Positions 1 through 11,934 of a stretch of DNA of 64,000 bases are shown here, one piece after another. Made by a program: the position numbers and the translations under genes. The notes beneath the pieces were generated by a model. It was not told where the DNA came from and ran no database searches. It was given only the letters and a program-made list of their open reading frames with translations. Source of the DNA: Antedon mediterranea (taxonomy: Eukaryota > Echinodermata > Crinoidea > Comatulida > Antedonidae); NCBI RefSeq assembly GCF_964355755.1, contig NC_092680.1:687001-751000 (forward strand), written 5' to 3'. Position 1 is the stretch's first letter; every line of letters begins with the position of its first letter.

Positions 1-748
1 TCACACCACCCATATTGGTCTGGTCCTGTAGACTTATAATTTCGTTTCATATATCAATGTAAAAGTGCAATTTTCGGACACCCAGCAGCTCTATTCTTCA
101 AAAGTATTTTTTTTTCAGTTTTTATAGTCCCGAATTAACAATGTTCGCACCTCCAGACAGCAACCAGCCTACGCCTCGTTTCAATTGAAACTTTTAACTT
201 AAATTATCGTAAATATTTAAATTGTCCATAGGCCTACCTTGTATATGTTATATATTGTGTGCCTCTTTCTATATTATGTCGCGTTGTATATAATAATAGT
301 TTATCCAATTTTAAATCGGTATGGTATTATATAAGCTTTAATTAAAAAAGACATGGCTGTTAAATTTTAGGTGGGTGAGGGGGTTGCTGTTGTTTGGGAG
401 GGGGGGGGGGGGGGTGATTCTAAAGCCTGTTTCCTGCCTAAATCAGCTTTAATTAACGAATACGCAGAAATTCTACGTTATCCTAGAATCATTATATGAA
501 TCTTTGATTTCCTAAAGTTGACTTAACCATCCTTATCGTTGTTTCACACGAATACAAAGGGCATCAACCTCTTCACGCACGTATGGAAGAGTCGACGGTA
601 CATTCTGAACGTTACGATAAAGGCTATGATCTGAGTGGACGCCGACATGAAATGTTTAAGTTATTTTGCACAGATTGTCGTTTAACAAAATAAACAATTT
701 CCTTAAATCTATTTTTTATAATATTTCATTATATTATTATTTGCCAAG
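1..748. other. non-coding left edge
   Basis: No convincing exon. Holds a poly-G run near 399-413, a small piece (421-436) matching the end of the MITE at 31559, and AT-rich sequence before the exon at 749. Confidence 0.5.
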
Positions 749-1057
749 GGCATTCTCCAACCCCCACTACGCCTCCTCCGGAAACCATCATACCTACGGA
801 CCTGTCTACTAATTATTGCGTCAATGACACCTATCCACAAGATACTAACTGTAATATGTATGCGGCGGATGCGGCGACTACTGCTAGTCCCGATGAGGCG
901 CAACCTGGAGCCGACGAATCATCATCAGTTAGCTGTAACAGCATATACAACCTTCTAGGCACTGCTTTGATATACATCATTGGTCTATCTAAAGAAAAGT
1001 GTGCTGATGGTGGTCAGGTTTCTATTGGCAGCTGTTTTCATTTGGTCTATGATAATG
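749..1057 (+). CDS. divergent HYR-like type A exon with a Thr/Pro-rich start
   Basis: 309-nt exon; acceptor near 748 (uncertain), donor gtatgt at 1058, phase 1. It begins Thr/Pro-rich and ends with an IYIIGLSKEKC...GSCFHLVYDNG pattern that aligns with the IGLTNVTC...SCMFGVNVTG end of ordinary HYR exons. Paralogous exons lie at 11634 and 38538. Confidence 0.6.
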
Positions 1058-4000
1058 GTATGTAATAAACTTATATTTAACTATTTAATTAAACTTAAAT
1101 GCGTTGGTATTAATACAGAATACAGAAATGTATTGGTCCAAAAGGAAATTCGTTTCGTTGACAAGCTCAAACAATTATAAATATAAATGTCTTGAATACA
1201 AAAATACAAGTGTGATAACAAGATTTAAAAAAAAATACGAATAAACATCGAACATAGACAAAAATATAAAAATACTATATCGTAAACATATAAATATATA
1301 TAAATAAATGAAAGACGCTAGTAAATTACCAACTGAACATTTTATTGCACTACAGGCTGTTTCATGAGTATGAACTCAATCTTCAGGTGCTTGGCTCTGA
1401 ATGATAGTCACAAGTGAATACAAAAAGCTATAATGAAGTCTTAAGGCAAACTGTTTATGTGAACAATAGTATGCTAATTAGCAAGTACAACACATCTCTA
1501 TTTCCTGGACAGTCTATTGTTAACCAAATTCTTATTATCTAAATTACTGATACTTTAGTAGAAACTTTCTCCTATGTCTACATGCACTGACTAATTCGTT
1601 CCTTTGGTTAAGTGAGCTGGTTTCAGGCTTGCATATAATATAATACTTCTCTTGTAAGCATAGATTACACCGTTTGTTAACATTGGAATATGGTTTACAC
1701 TTCTTTATTATTCGCCATTTAATGTTATACTTTATGTTATCATCTTTTAGCTTCCAGATGTAATGGCTAAGTGTTGTGCTGTTTTTGTATTTAACATTAC
1801 GGAATGAACTATTGTGTGCGTTATATCTGCATTTAAATGTGTTTTCGGTTAGTCCGACATATGTTTCAACTTTATCATCATCATTTGTTGTTACTGTAGC
1901 CTGATAAACAACACCACTGGTTAGGCATTTCCCATTTAATGGGCATTCATTTCGACAGTTGCATTGCTTGATGTTATCACAGGGCATATCATTACGTAAT
2001 ACATTTTTGTTGTGGGCCGATATTACAGACCCTATATTAGGCATACAACTATAGCTGATTTTAATTTAGTTTCTATTAAATATTTTTCTTGCTCATGGTT
2101 ATGTGGAAAACATTCATCTACAGTCTTTAAGAACTCGTGCCCTATTTTGGTTTTCACGTTGGCACTGTAAGGCGGGTTGAACCAGATGATATTTCTTTTC
2201 CTTGTCTTCTTCACGTTATTTTGTGCGCTGGTATTGGTCGGGTTGTACTTCAGATTGTGGTCGTATCCACTTTCATACAAGGCTTCTTGGTACGGTTTCT
2301 TTGATTCATTGAAAACAGTTTCATTCAAAGAAATGTTTGATAATCTTTTGTTTATGCCTTCAGAGATGTTCTTAATTATTGATGCTGGATGATTACTTTT
2401 GCAATGAACATAGCGTGGTTTGTTGTTTTCCTTTAAATAAGGCTTATAGCTTCCATCGTCAATACAATACATTACATTGTATTGTATTGACGATTACATT
2501 TGTTCGGTTCAATTTGACCGTCTAAAAAGTGCTCAATACGATAAAGTAGACCTAAAATATACGTTAAGTCTGGAAAAGAAGTAAAAACTACAGTTTGGTC
2601 TCTACAGGCTTGTTTCGTGAGTCGTGCAACTCACTCATCAGGAGACTATAATGGGAAGAATCAATTACAACGTTGCTTATAAGCACATTTACTTGTAGAA
2701 TTAGCATTTACATGTGATATGTTTTGGAATGTCAGCTGTTATGTAACAATGCTTTCTTTCTGTGCCGGCAGGCGGACACAAGTTCGTTACGTTTGTTTAA
2801 TGTCGATAATTCAGGGTGGCGGATGATAAATAATTTCTCTTTGAGGTAGAGGTTGCATTTTTTGTTTGCGCTACTATATGCTTTAGTAGATGCCAAGATG
2901 CGCCATGAGATTGAATAGTCTGTGTTGTTGTCCTTGAGTGTCCAAATATGTTTACTGAGTTCGGTTGAGTTTCTAGAACGTGTATTACGGAATGATGAGG
3001 TGTGATTTCTGTATCGTGTTTTAAAATCATTTTCAGTGAGTCCGATATAAGTTTCCGAGGTGGATTTGTCTTTGCGTGTAGGCCTAACTGTGGCTTGGTA
3101 TATTACAGATGATTGTAAGCAATTTCCGTTTAGCGGGCATGTGTTTTTCTGTCGGCAGTTGCATGATTTGTTTTCTTGCGTGTTTTCCACGGATGTTGTT
3201 TCGGGCTGGTTGAGTATTCTCTTGTTGTGACTGTCTATTATCTGTTTCATATTGTTCATACAACTGTAGCTAATCTTGATAGTGTTTCGGTTGAAGATTT
3301 TTCTTAGTTTGTTATCTTTTGGAAAATGTTTGTCTACTAGGGATAGGAATTTCTGTCCAATGTTTGTGCTGACGTTTTTGCTGAACGGTGGGTTGTACCA
3401 CAGAATGTCGTTTCGTTGTCTGTTTTTTCGTCTTGTCTGGGTTACCGGCTCGTATTTTAGTGTGTACTGGTATCCACTGTCGTTGAGAGTTTTCTGGTAT
3501 ACTTACTTCTTCTTCTTTCCCTTTTCAGGGAATTTATTGGTTCAACGTATATTGGCCTTTGGCCCTAATACAAACAAATAAAATATAACTATAACTTAAG
3601 ATAATGGTTTCTTCTTTCAAAAGCAAAGTAGACGTATTTTCCTAAATTATAAGTAAAATTTGTGTTGGAAAGTAATAAACAAAGCTTATTAATAGAAGGA
3701 AAAACACGAATAAATCTTGGAATAAAACTTTTTCTTAAATCATTATAAAATGTGCATTGCAAAATAAAATGATATTCATCCTCAACAATATTCTTTTTAC
3801 ATAATTTACACGTTCTCTTATATCTTTCTACACCCTCCCATCTGCCCTTTTCAATTTATAGCTCTAATATCCCTAAAACGTAACTTAGTTAATAATCTTC
3901 TTTGTTTAAAATTAATGATGTTGGTCAAGTGATAACTTAAACATATTTCTTTTTTATAAAGAAAAAAGAGCCTTAACTTATTATGTAAACTAAATTTTTG

Positions 4001-7000
4001 AATGCATTTTTGTTTTTCAATATCACATAAGCGCAACTTAAATTCTCTCAAAAATAAACCTTTACTATTAACATATTGTTGTAACCATATATAACCAAAA
4101 CCAGTAGAAAAGAGTAAGTGTTTGACCTGTTGTGCCCAACAATTCTCATTACGGTTAACTTTTCTAAGTTGAAACTCATAACACTTAAAAATGAATCTGT
4201 CATGATCTAAAGTAATAATATGTAACCAAAATCTTATAACTGTAACTAAACAATCCAAAGAAAGTGGTAATCTACCTAACTCAGAAGTAACAGCGGCATT
4301 TGGTGCATTTTTTCCAACTTGCAATAAATAATTATCTACAAAATTTAGTATGTGTTTTTTCTATAATAATAATAATAATAATAATATTTATTCGGTCATC
4401 AATGTAAAAATAACCAGGAATGAGAATAGGCTAAAGCCCAAACAGATTCTGCACTCACTCCATAAAAAAAGGTTTCGTCCGGGCTCAAACCAGGTACCTT
4501 CTGCGTGTTAAGCAAACGTGATAACCACTACGCCAAGAATCCGCATATAATGTTTGTGCTATCTGACATGCCCCAGATTTCGCTTCCATACGTTAAAATA
4601 GGAAGTATTTTCACATCAAAAATATTGTTCCATGTATTAATTGGAAGAAAAGATAAGTTACGATAAATAAATGATTTTAAGCAGAATAAACTTTGATTTG
4701 CTTTTTGTTGATTATGTTGTGTTGAGTTGTTCCATGCACCATTTGAACTAAAAATAACACCAAGATAATTATACGAATTAACAATTTTTAATTGAATATT
4801 TTTATACTTCCATTTGTCAATGTTCCTTAAATTGCGGCCATTTTTAAAAACCATAATTTTGGATTTTGTAGTGTTTACAGTAAGTTTCCAGGTATCACGA
4901 TAAAGTTCAAGTTATGAATCATCTGCATAAAGAAGATGATTCATATGACAATCTCCAATTTGAATGAAATCGTTTACCTGATTAAGTATACCACTCAAAT
5001 CATTAATGTAAATATTAAAGAGTAAAGACGACAACGGAGAACCTTGTTGTACTCCAATCGAACAATTAAAAGATGGACTAAGTTTGTTGCCAATTTTAAC
5101 ATGAGCAGATAAGTTTTGGTATAAGGAATTTATTATGTGTAACATTCTGCCTGAAACACCGATACATTTCAACTTATGTAGTAAAAGTGTATGATTTATA
5201 GAGTCAAAGGCAGGTTTAAGATCAACAAAACAAACAAAAATCCTACCCCGCTTTTAAGTATTTAGAGATGAGGGTATCTAAAATGAATATATTATCTGTC
5301 GTTCTATATCCCTTACGAAAGCCTGCTTGTTCCTCATGATTTAACTTTTTACTATTTGTAAATTGTGTTAACCTAGAATTAAGAATATGTAAAAATATTT
5401 TTCCTAGGATTGGAATTAAAGAAATACCTCTATAATTTTCAGGTTTGTTTTTATCTCCATTTTTAAAAATTGGAACGATTAAGCTTGTTGCCCATTGTTT
5501 GGGAAATTTTCCAACTAAAAATATGGCGTTAAAAAGAATTTTTAAAATATTAAAAATAATGTTGGGGGCGTTTAGCAAAAATTCAAAATTCATTCCATCA
5601 ATGCCGGGAGCTTTTCCACTATTTTGAGAATTAAATGCTTTTTTTATTTCATCCAACGTTATGTCGTGGTCTAAATTATCATCGTCTTCATTCTGTTGGC
5701 ATTCTGTGATTTTTGGCAACTCAGCGCTACCAATAGACTCATCGTTTTTAAATAGGTTCTTAAAATGAATATAACATTGATTAATAGAAAGTTCGCAAGA
5801 TAATTTCTGTTTTGTCTTCAACTTCATCCAAAACGTTTTGCTATCCTTTGTATTGAGTGAATCGATAATTTATTTGCGTATTCTTTTATGAAAGTAATTT
5901 TTTTTGCATTTTAATAGCGATTTATATTGCTTTTTTATCTGAATATAATTATTTAAAAAAGGTTGAGTGCGCATAATTCTAAATCTCTTTAATGATTGTT
6001 TAACCTGCATTTTAAGGTTCTTACAATCTTGATCAAACCATTCGTTTCGTTTTGTAGAAGTTGAAGATTTACTTGTTTGTGTATACTTAATTCCTTTACA
6101 TACGTATTCAAAAATTTTACATAAATGTGAAACTGCCTCATCAATTTTATTTTGAGAGATAGCATTCATAAAATCATTATCAATAGTTTCAATGATATCA
6201 TGTTCCCATCTGACTTTGGATGCATTAATGTAACTGTTGAACCATTTGAACGTACTCTGAGTAAACGTGTCATCTTCATTGACAATCAATTTGGTGTGTT
6301 CTTTGTCTTTGAATTGAATACTAAAGGCAATTGGCATATGATCCGATTCAACACGGTCATCAATTCTTAAATAAGATATTAGTTTAAAGTTGTTTGAGTA
6401 GTATACAGGGGCGGCTTGGTTGAATGAATTCTTGTCGGATGACAAGGACGAGAGTCGTTTGTTTATTCCGGCGGGTATATTCTTTAGGATGGTCGGTGGG
6501 TGGTTACTTTGTTGATGGATATACTTTAACGTGGCGTTTGGTTTGGTGTAGCGCTGGTGTGTGTTCTTCGCTAGGTTGAGTGTGACGTCTAAGAAGTTGA
6601 TGACTTGTTTGTTTGCTTCTATGGTAATGCGTAGGCCGTTATCTTTGAATATTTGGCATATGTCTTTTTTGATATTTTCTGTGCTTTTAGGTGTGGTGTC
6701 TGTGACTGCAAGGCCGTCATCTCTGTAAAGTCCTATTTTGATTCCTAGTTTCTATTGTAATTGGTGTAACAGGAAGCTTCCAACAAGTTCATATGTTTCT
6801 GCGCCATCATAACTACCCATAGTCACATCGAATGCTGCGGGGCCTTTCAAGATTCAAGATTCAAGAAATTTTATTTGTCCATAAAAATGGAAATTCACTT
6901 TGCTTGGTAGATTAAAACAACAATATTGCAACAATTTAAGAACGTGCAGTATTATAACAGATTAAAAATACAAGATAAAAAGTTAAAAATACTGTTAAAA

Positions 7001-10000
7001 ATGTAAAACTATTAAAAATTGCATTAACGTCTTACATTAGAATTAAAAATATGAATGCTATTTACAACGAAGGATTTTCTAGTTCTACAAAGATTTGCTC
7101 TTGGAGGTCGTAGCCTAATGCCTGATCTATTTAAGTTATAACAGTAATGTAACGGATGAGTGGGGTCTTTCATAATATTGTTTACTTTTTTTAGAATACT
7201 CTTTTCATATATAAATGAACAAGGCGTAAGATCAGCTTTAATAATACGTTGTGCAATTTTACGTGGTCTCTCAATATTTTTCTTATCATTTTCAGTAAAG
7301 TTACCATAAAAACATCCAATGCTAAAAGATAGAATACTTTGAATAATACTTTGATAAAATAGAATTAAAATAGTGTTATCAACTCTAATTTGCTTGAGTT
7401 TTCTGAGAAAGTAGAGCCTTTGAGATGCCTTCTTGGACATCATTAGAGAGTTTGACTCCCATTTTAATTTGTTGTCAATTATAGTACCTAAGTATTTGTA
7501 TTCGGTTACTCTTTCAACCTCGGTTTCTTTAATAATTATTACATTATGTTCAAAATCTATTATCATCTCTTTGGTTTTAGTAATATTAAGTATTAAGTTC
7601 ATATCTTCACACCAATTAACAAATCTTCCAACTTCATTAACAAATTCATTTACATTATGCTTACTATCGCAAAGAAAACCACTAATTACAGTATCGTCAG
7701 CGTATTTTACAATATTGCAATCTTTACTTAAAATATTAAAACTACTAGAATAAAAAGAGAACAAAATTGGAGAGATAACACATCCTTGAGGAGCTCCAAC
7801 ACTGGTAGATTTCTTTTGCCATGGTTGCTGTTTGTGTGATAGTACTGATTTTTTGGAATGTACGATGATGTCTCTTTCGTCGTTGGTAATATCATCGTAT
7901 CTATTAGCGAAGTCTAGTGCTTTATTCAGCAGGTCATTGCTGATAGAGGGGTAAAATTCTACGATGTCGAAGCATATAAAGTTGTGTTGTTGTTTCTTGT
8001 CGATGCTCTTAAACCATTCGATGACCGATGAGGTATTTTTCCATTGATTGGTGCGAAGTTTTGATGTAATTTTGCTGTTAATACGATCGAGTAAAGTTTT
8101 GTAATTTTTTCAGTAATTTGCCTTTGGATTTATATATTAGCAGCATTATATAAATAAATATACGTTCTTTAGCCCATATCGTCCTACTGATGGGCAAAGG
8201 CCTCTCTTAATTGGTGCCAGCTGTTCCTGTTCCTGTCTTTCGCAAATTTTGCCGTGGACCGGTCTGTCTAACGACTCATCCCTCCATCTTGAATGAGGTC
8301 TACCCCTCTTTCTTTTCTCATATAATGGTTGCCACTCCGTTGTCTATTGCGTCCATCTAGCATCGTGTATCCTTCCTAGATGCCCTGCCCACCTCCATTT
8401 TGTATATTTTGCTGTCTTTACTGCGTCGTTCATTCTTTATATACAAAATGCGTAAATACAGACTTCTTCACCTTAGCTGCTCAAGGCACTTTTTTGAACA
8501 CTTGCAAAATAGAGAAAGCTCATTGATGTTTTAAATTAAATTGTAGTAAATGTATTTGACATCATGAAATCTATTTATCATATTTGTTCTGATTTATGTA
8601 ATCCATCATAATATTTTGAATAATAATAATTTTACTATTAAAAAAAATTATTAACTTAAAAAAAATACGTGTACATAAATAAAATAAATAAATAATGTGT
8701 ACAATTTTATTGAAAATCTTTACAGTTAATTCTCGGAATTGGGATATATTCTTACTAAAGACAAATAACTATATAAAAAAAAACTATGTTATACAGTACA
8801 TGGGAATGGGTGTACATCTTATTAAAAAAATTAAATTTGATACTACAGTTAAACATTTTCGAGTCTTGATTTGGATCGCCTAATGCTATAGTCTATGTTA
8901 AACTTGAGTTGGTTAGGGAGCTTTCGAATTCCAACGACAGACGACCAAACAACCTCACATGATTGGTCGACGGTCATCGCAAATCTAAAACTTCTTAATA
9001 TATACCAAAATATCACGGAATTTGTAGGACTTTCATTATATATTTGAAAGTATAAAGTAACAAGTTGCCCTCGAATGGGAAATTTTACCCACGACTTTTA
9101 GATTACTAGTCACTAATAATAGAAATTTTTCATTTATTTTTCACATCAGCTTCAAGTTATTACAATACCTGTCCACACGACAATCAACTTGATGCGAACG
9201 AGAATGCTACGTTAGAAGTATGGGATGACCACCAGCCTAGTTTGAATGTCTCTACAGCTAATTGTAGCTTAAGGTCTACACATTCACATTCGTCATTCAA
9301 CGTTAATTGTAGGCCTACCATTGTTGGTAATGACAATTTTACGTTTTTCACTCGTGTAAAAGGTAAGTTACGTAACTATGCATTTATGTATGTGACATGG
9401 TTAAGCGTTTTCTCCTCCATGTATGTATAGAAGTCAAACATTCATGTAGGTCGTTTGTATACTGAATGTTATCTTAAAACAAATCAGAGATCCCATTTTG
9501 GAAAGAATGTTCTCGTTTTAGATTCATCATCCCTCTTCCAAAATCTAACCGTCTTACGTGCTAGAAATTCGATTGAGTGGATTTTTAAATTACAGGCCTT
9601 TTAAAATAATAGTATGCTCCTATTTTACTCCATATGTATGAGTATCCATACCTCGTAAGTAGACAGCAACAGATATTTTGTTGACCAAATAATTTGGGGT
9701 TAAACGATAACCTATACCACATCTTGTATAAAGCCACCTAATTTTACTGAATTGTAACAAATGGAATCAGGGACTCAAGTGGGAACAGTTTTTGGGATAT
9801 TTGCGGATTGGACTCGAACCCACGAACTAATAATAACATTTTTATTTTTACACACAAGCTTCAATTCATTACAATACTTGTCCATATGACAATTGGATTG
9901 ATGCAAGTGATAGTGTTTCGTTAACATGGGATCATCGCCAGCGCAAACATGGTAATGGCGTTGTAACGACTTGTACTTTAACGTCTGTAAGTTCGCTTTC

Positions 10001-10776
10001 GTCATTTAAAGTAATCTGTACCGATGATGATGATGATGATGATGAAGATTGCACGTTTTTCGCTCTTGTAAAAGGCAAGTAACTATAGCATCCACTGTAT
10101 TAGGAATGTACAGATTACCATACGATGACTGTAGATGGAAATATTAACATTTGTGGCCTGTGTGTGAAAATGTACTATTAACTGTATTATGTTACATTTT
10201 GTAGCCGCTACACATCTTAGGCGATTTGGCTTTATGTATTACATTACGTAATCAATAAGCCAGTTTATTAGAATATGGCTTGATTCTGCTGCCAAAACGT
10301 CGAGTAAGGACTTTAAGCCACATCGACACTTAATATAAATATTCTCATTCCATGTAAGCACCAGGCACGGCCTTGTGACAATTAAGCTAGAATTAAATTC
10401 ATCAACACAATTCCGCTACCGTAGTTGTTATCTTTTATTTCGACAGATAAATTTCCTGTGTATTTTCCCGTTCGATTACAACACGAGAATGATACTTGTT
10501 TTGGCCGTGTTGAAGTTTACGTTGGAGGAGTATGGGGCACGATTTGCAAAATAGGTTGGGATATAAAAGATGCAGAGGTTGCGTGTCGACAATTGGGGTA
10601 CAGAGGAGCCATGAGAGCCAAGAAATACGGTGGCGGTAGCGGATCTATATACTTTAAGTCATTTATGTGTAACGGATCTGAACACTACCTGAGTGCGTGT
10701 AAATATAGGCCTATACCCACCACTGACAATGATGACAAATGTAGTCATAGCAATGACGCTGGGGTATTATGCGTAG
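749..10776 (+). CDS. partial HYR/SRCR modular receptor gene (exons 749-1057, 9150-9362, 9859-10074, 10447-10776)
   Basis: Four phase-1 exons on the same strand as the downstream receptor: a divergent HYR-like type A exon, two divergent HYR-like type B exons and an SRCR exon. All lengths are multiples of three and the splice sites are good. No signal-peptide exon precedes them in the window, and no stop-containing last exon was recognised. They may be the 3' part of a gene that starts to the left, or extra ectodomain exons of the receptor at 11634. The A then B order is repeated in both downstream genes, so these are paralogous modules. An ~8-kb intron between the first two exons is full of retroelements. 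The gene boundary is unresolved without transcript data. Confidence 0.55.
1347..1390 (-). ncRNA. hammerhead ribozyme-like motif, decayed
   Basis: Minus strand reads GCAC, CUGAAGA core, stem II UGAGU/ACUCA with loop UCAU, GAAA, CAGCCUG mini stem III, UA cleavage site, then GUGC pairing with the 5' GCAC. The usual G10.1-C11.1 pair is a U-U mismatch, so activity is doubtful. The position, 3' of a Penelope endonuclease, is where such ribozymes occur. Confidence 0.65.
1347..2472 (-). mobile_element. Penelope-like element, 5'-truncated copy
   Basis: On the minus strand, 2032-2472 encodes the region after the RT domain (SNHPASIIKNISEGINKRLS, NIIWFNPPYSANV). A frame break near 2040 leads into a GIY-YIG endonuclease domain at 1544-2044: CNCRNECPLNGKC zinc-binding motif, VYQATV, ETYVGLTE, FKCRYNAHNSSF and a closing CRHRRKF. 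GIY-YIG fused to RT is specific to Penelope-like elements. The RT itself is missing. A hammerhead-like motif lies 3' of the endonuclease. It sits head-to-tail behind a second copy. Confidence 0.82.
2598..2646 (-). ncRNA. hammerhead ribozyme (Penelope type, minimal stem III)
   Basis: Minus strand: stem I GUCUC/GAGAC, core CUGAUGA, stem II GUGAGU/ACUCAC with loop UGCACG, GAAA, short stem III (ACA...UGU closing) and cleavage after UGUA. All conserved core nucleotides are present. Hammerheads in the terminal regions of Penelope-like elements are an established association. It lies between the two tandem element copies. Confidence 0.82.
3503..6400 (-). mobile_element. non-LTR retrotransposon (5'-truncated), inserted in the Penelope element
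   Basis: Flanked by the 6-bp target duplication GTATAC (3497-3502 and 6401-6406). The minus strand encodes the end of an endonuclease domain (ESDHMPIAFS), an RT (SGKAPGIDGMNFEFL, EEQAGFRKGYRTTDN, VQQGSPLSSLLFNIY, LLYADDS) and a C-terminal zinc-binding end (CKLCKKNIVEDEYHF). The 3' tail is a GAA-type repeat. A frame break near 5240 and a SINE insertion at 4360-4543 show it is dead. Jockey/CR1-like; the family is not settled. Confidence 0.85.
4360..4543 (-). mobile_element. tRNA-Val(AAC)-derived SINE
   Basis: The minus strand begins GGCGTAGTGGTTATCACGTT (A box region), has TAACACGC (AAC anticodon loop) and GGTTTGAGCCC (B box), followed by a unique body and an (ATT)n tail at 4362-4385. It splits the C-terminal coding part of the LINE, so it is the youngest layer of this nest. 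Confidence 0.82.
6849..7809 (-). mobile_element. second LINE, severely 5'-truncated, inserted in the Penelope RT
   Basis: Minus-strand RT C-terminal part: VGAPQGCVISPILFS, VKYADDTVISGFL, VTEYKYLGTIIDNKLKW and ILSFSIGCFYGN, open from 7809 to ~7024. The 3' end is a (TTGAATC)n-like tail (CAAGATT repeats at 6849-6864). The flanks carry TTTC at 6845-6848 and 7810-7813. The long open frame suggests a young insertion. It differs from the first LINE in sequence and tail. Confidence 0.82.
8150..8450 (-). mobile_element. LINE 3'-end remnant
   Basis: Minus-strand translation shows a broken C-terminal LINE pattern (RWRDESLDRP, then a frame change to FAKDRNRNSWHQLREAF), typical of RT-encoding elements whose last domain ends W-x-x-L-x-x-A. 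Frameshifted. The family is uncertain. Confidence 0.4.
9150..9362 (+). CDS. divergent HYR-like type B exon
   Basis: 213-nt phase-1 exon between cag at 9147-9149 and donor gtaagt. It shows YYNTCP near the start, then inner cysteines and an FFTRVKG end, matching the CP...C...C...VxG spacing of HYR domains. One terminal Cys is replaced (DNFTFF where siblings have DxCxF). It is a sibling of the exons at 9859, 12629 and 39041. Confidence 0.65.
9859..10074 (+). CDS. divergent HYR-like type B exon with a GC donor
   Basis: 216-nt phase-1 exon starting HYNTCPYDN and ending CTFFALVKG, with a run of acidic Asp/Glu codons from a GAT repeat at 10022-10048. The 5' splice site reads AG|gcaagt, a GC-AG type. 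The intron just upstream holds a tRNA-B-box-like sequence. Confidence 0.65.
10447..10776 (+). CDS. SRCR domain exon
   Basis: 330-nt phase-1 exon encoding one scavenger receptor cysteine-rich domain. Visible hallmarks are RVEVYVGGVWGTIC, the W-x-x-x-x-A-x-V-A-C-R-Q-L-G-Y block (DAEVACRQLGY), the MCNGSE-x-x-L-x-x-C block and the closing GVLCVG. SRCR domains are extracellular ligand-binding modules, much expanded in echinoderm immune receptors. Donor gtgagt at 10777; reading through the donor would give a stop at 10839-10841. No other SRCR exon is seen in the window. Confidence 0.88.
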
Positions 10777-11633
10777 GTGAGTTACATTTTCCGAGAAAAC
10801 AAGAGAATATACGTTTATTCAAAATTTTTCGCATGGTCTGACGTGTACTGAGACACAATTATTAGTGTGTCTCGCATATCCATATTACACCATATCATAT
10901 TTTAATTACTTCAATTAATATTCATTTATAAAGTATTTTTGCTTTAAATTACCGTACACTTTTCAGGTAAATACATTTTTTTTTATTCAGTTTTTGGTAA
11001 AAGTGAATAACTATTATGTGACATTAAAGTGGAAAGATAATCGTCATTGTCTAGCTGATTACTTTTTTTTACTTTGTTATTACTTAAAAACCTGATGTTT
11101 CCATTGTTTTTCTAGGTCATGATATGGAAAAACAGCGTAAGATTTATACATTTTGGAAACACGCCGATTGTGTTGCAATTTTTGTTTGTATTTTGTAACT
11201 ACTACAGGAATAGAATAGTACTATTAATCTCACATCTTCACCCAAAAATGGAAACATTTTTAGGTGTGCTAAAAATCACCAAAATAGATTTACATACAGA
11301 CAGACAAATATGGGTTTTCGTAAAAATCCCTTGGCGAGTGTAAATAATAAATTCTATATTGACTATTAATAGGCTACCTGATACACTACCCGTTTTATAA
11401 CAAAAAAGTGTCCGTGTTCTTTACTAGGCCTATAGGTATTAAGTGTAAAGTAGATAAGAACAAACGTGCATTTTTGGTTGGGACTGTAGTATATTAGTGA
11501 TCGGTTTCGAATAATTTTCCTTCAACTTCTTAGTTTAACATTACATCTTTCTTTTTTGCTATCACCTTTTTTTCAATAATCAATAATAGTAATTATATGT
11601 CAAATCCATTGACTTTTCTCCCAACTAGCAGAT
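10777..11633. other. spacer between SRCR exon and the receptor start
   Basis: AT-rich; no exon recognised. A 74-codon open frame at 11119-11343 has no visible motif. Either an intron or the promoter and 5' region of the receptor. A pyrimidine-rich acceptor-like sequence ends at 11631, three bases before the ATG. Confidence 0.45.
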
Positions 11634-11934
11634 ATGCCTTATACACTTTCTCCCAATGTAGTACAATTGTTACCGTTGTTCATTGTAATGCTTTTATTAG
11701 TTCATGTCGACGTGACCTGTCCAGAAAACTTTACCATTACGACGCAAGAAAATCTAACTAGTAGAGTGATACACATACGTAACGACGGAACTTTGTCAGA
11801 GGCAACACGTATCTCATGTGACGTCATTCCTTACTCCACATACTATACTTTGGTCATTGGTCTATCGAAAAACTTGTGTTTTGATGGTGAGGTTTCTACT
11901 ACTGGCAGCTGTTTACTGTTGATATATGTTAACG
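11634..11934 (+). CDS. first coding exon: signal peptide plus divergent HYR type A
   Basis: ATG at 11634, a strongly hydrophobic segment about residues 12-25, then VTCPENF as the start of the extracellular part. The end (LVIGLSKNLC...GSCLLLIYVNG) matches type A exons at 749 and 38538. Donor gtaggt, phase 1. The signal peptide is fused directly to the A domain, unlike the paralogue, where it has its own exon. Confidence 0.7.

Larger units (their letters stand above)
2598..8139 (-). mobile_element. Penelope-like element split by two LINE insertions
   Basis: Minus-strand pieces: 8139-7814 (ICFDIVEFYPSIS, RT motif, then QQPWQKK), 6848-6401 (FDVTMGSYDGAE, GLYRDDGLAV with the YRDD catalytic box, INKRLSSLSS), and 3502-2732 (DILWYNPPFSKNV, then the GIY-YIG endonuclease with ETYIGLTEND, ELSKHIWTLK, CRHRKKALL). 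Removing the two insertions restores a continuous alignment with the neighbouring copy. One in-frame TAG remains near 6753, so the element is dead. The 5' end stops near 8139. A hammerhead motif lies at its 3' end. Confidence 0.85.

Noticed and set aside
11119-11343. 74-codon ORF between the SRCR exon and the receptor
   Set aside because: No domain, no paralogous exon and no splice sites of the phase-1 class.
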